Source: Pseudomonadota bacterium (GTDB lineage Bacteria > Pseudomonadota > Alphaproteobacteria > Rhizobiales > Xanthobacteraceae). From it: 6,434 nt of DNA. The stretch lies in assembly GCA_023423415.1 (NCBI GenBank), contig JAFAFP010000072.1:1-6434 (forward strand), given 5' to 3'. A program made the translations under genes and the position numbers. Shown piece after piece: positions 5,593 to 6,434 of this stretch (position 1 is the first letter of the stretch; every line of letters starts with the position of its first letter). Under the pieces are notes generated by a model. The model saw nothing but the letters and a program-made list of their open reading frames with translations, had not been told where the DNA came from and searched no databases.

Positions 5593-6408
5593 ATGACCAA
5601 ATTGATGCAAGGCAAGCGCGGGCTCATCATGGGCGTCGCCAACGATCATTCGATTGCGTGGGGCATCGCCAAGTCGCTTGCGGAACACGGCGCCGAAATC
5701 GCTTTCACCTATCAGGGCGAGGCGCTGCTCAAGCGCGTGAAGCCTTTGGCGGAATCCATCGGTCAGGATTTCCTGATGCCCTGTGATGTCGAAGACATCG
5801 CGAGCGTCGATGCGGTGTTCGATGCAATGAAAAAGCGTTGGGGCACGATCGATTTCTTTGTTCACGCTGTCGGCTTTTCCGACAAGAGCGAACTGAAGGG
5901 GCGCTTTGCGGATTCCACCCGCGAGAATTTCGTGCGCACCATGGTGATCTCCTGCTTCTCGTTTGCGGAAGGTGCAAAGCGCGCTGCCGAACTGATGCCG
6001 AATGGCGGCGCCATGCTGACGCTGACCTATAATGGCGGCGATCGTGCGATGCCCAATTACAATGTGATGGGACTTGCAAAGGCGGCGCTGGAATCGTCGG
6101 TGCGCTATCTTGCAGTCGATTTCGGCAAGCAGAAGATCCGCGTGAATGCGATTTCGGCCGGTCCCATCCGAACGCTGGCGGGTGCCGGCATTCACGATGC
6201 GCGTTACATGTTCGCGTTCCAGCAGCGACATTCGCCGCTCGGCCGTGGCGTGACTCTGGAAGAGCTCGGCGGTGCGGGCCTCTATCTGTGTTCCGATCTG
6301 TCGGGCGGCGTGACCGGCGAAATCCATTTCGTGGACTCGGGTTACAACGTGATCGCTATGCCGCTGCCGGATGCTTTGCGCGCCGAAGCGGAGAAGGGGA
6401 CGGAGTAG
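5593..6408 (+). CDS. fabI: Enoyl-ACP reductase FabI
   Basis: NAD(P)H-dependent reductase for the last step of each fatty acid elongation cycle, trans-2-enoyl-ACP to acyl-ACP; a divergent short-chain dehydrogenase, cytoplasmic tetramer, and the target of triclosan. 271 residues. Visible: cofactor-binding GVANDHSIAWGIA (14-26), PCDVED (63-68), HAVGF (91-95, corresponding to the HSIGF of E. coli with the triclosan-site Gly), Tyr146, and the Tyr156-x6-Lys163 pair in PNYNVMGLAKAALE, at the same residue numbers as in E. coli. NAISAGPIRTLA (185-196) borders the substrate loop, and SGGVTGEIHFVDSGYN near the C-terminus is typical. It starts at ATG 5593 with a weak AGAAG 7 nt upstream; the later ATG at 5605 has none. 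It is the last gene of the fab cluster in the window. Rhizobiales often carry more than one FabI, so this copy may be the one tied to FabA/FabB. Confidence 0.95.
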   Translation: MTKLMQGKRGLIMGVANDHSIAWGIAKSLAEHGAEIAFTYQGEALLKRVKPLAESIGQDFLMPCDVEDIASVDAVFDAMKKRWGTIDFFVHAVGFSDKSELKGRFADSTRENFVRTMVISCFSFAEGAKRAAELMPNGGAMLTLTYNGGDRAMPNYNVMGLAKAALESSVRYLAVDFGKQKIRVNAISAGPIRTLAGAGIHDARYMFAFQQRHSPLGRGVTLEELGGAGLYLCSDLSGGVTGEIHFVDSGYNVIAMPLPDALRAEAEKGTE

Positions 6409-6434
6409 CTCCGCCGATTGAGAATTCAGTTCAT

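Noticed and set aside
5503..6327. Long minus-strand open frame (about 274 codons) opposite fabI
   Set aside because: Shadow of fabI, rich in His and Arg from reversed codons, with no family resemblance.
6401..6413. cggag-TAG-ctccg hairpin over the fabI stop codon, a possible terminator
   Set aside because: A five-bp stem with a three-base loop and no T-tract in the remaining 21 bases; the true terminator or a further operon gene lies beyond the window.

Overview
The window looks like ordinary chromosomal sequence from an alphaproteobacterium of the Rhizobiales, most likely the Bradyrhizobium/Rhodopseudomonas/Afipia/Nitrobacter group. The strongest pointer is a Fur-family regulator with the GCPWHD haem regulatory motif and HHH motif of Bradyrhizobium Irr. 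It lies divergently beside fabA-fabB-fabI, a neighbourhood I recall from other Rhizobiales. The sequence is GC-rich with GC-biased third codon positions throughout, and I see no mobile genes, tRNA, rRNA or CRISPR array.

Left part (1-2279): the 3' portion of a HesA/MoeB/ThiF-type adenylyltransferase runs in from the left edge. It converges on a small secreted protein of unknown function, and a 42-nt REP-like palindrome fills the gap between the two stop codons. Upstream of the small gene, on the same minus strand, lies a D-2-hydroxyacid dehydrogenase of the glyoxylate reductase (GyaR) type.

Middle (2280-3741): a secreted protein with two SH3-like modules is transcribed away from the dehydrogenase. 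It converges on irr, and a strong hairpin with a T-tract on the irr strand ends irr transcription. A 143-203 nt region, depending on the irr start chosen, separates irr from fabA. It holds an A/T-rich dyad resembling an Irr-binding iron control element.

Right part (3742-6408): fabA, fabB and fabI follow in one direction with gaps of 66 and 33 nt and probably form an operon. FabA makes and isomerises the C10 enoyl-ACP, FabB elongates the cis-unsaturated branch, and FabI reduces trans-2-enoyl-ACP. Together they form the type II anaerobic unsaturated fatty acid pathway. Catalytic residues are intact in all three, although FabB has an altered HGTST motif.

I do not see a previously undescribed system. 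The points most worth checking are possible iron/Irr control of fabABI, the loss of zinc-ligand cysteines in the MoeB-like protein, the REP-like palindrome, the FabB motif change and the uncertain N-terminus of Irr.
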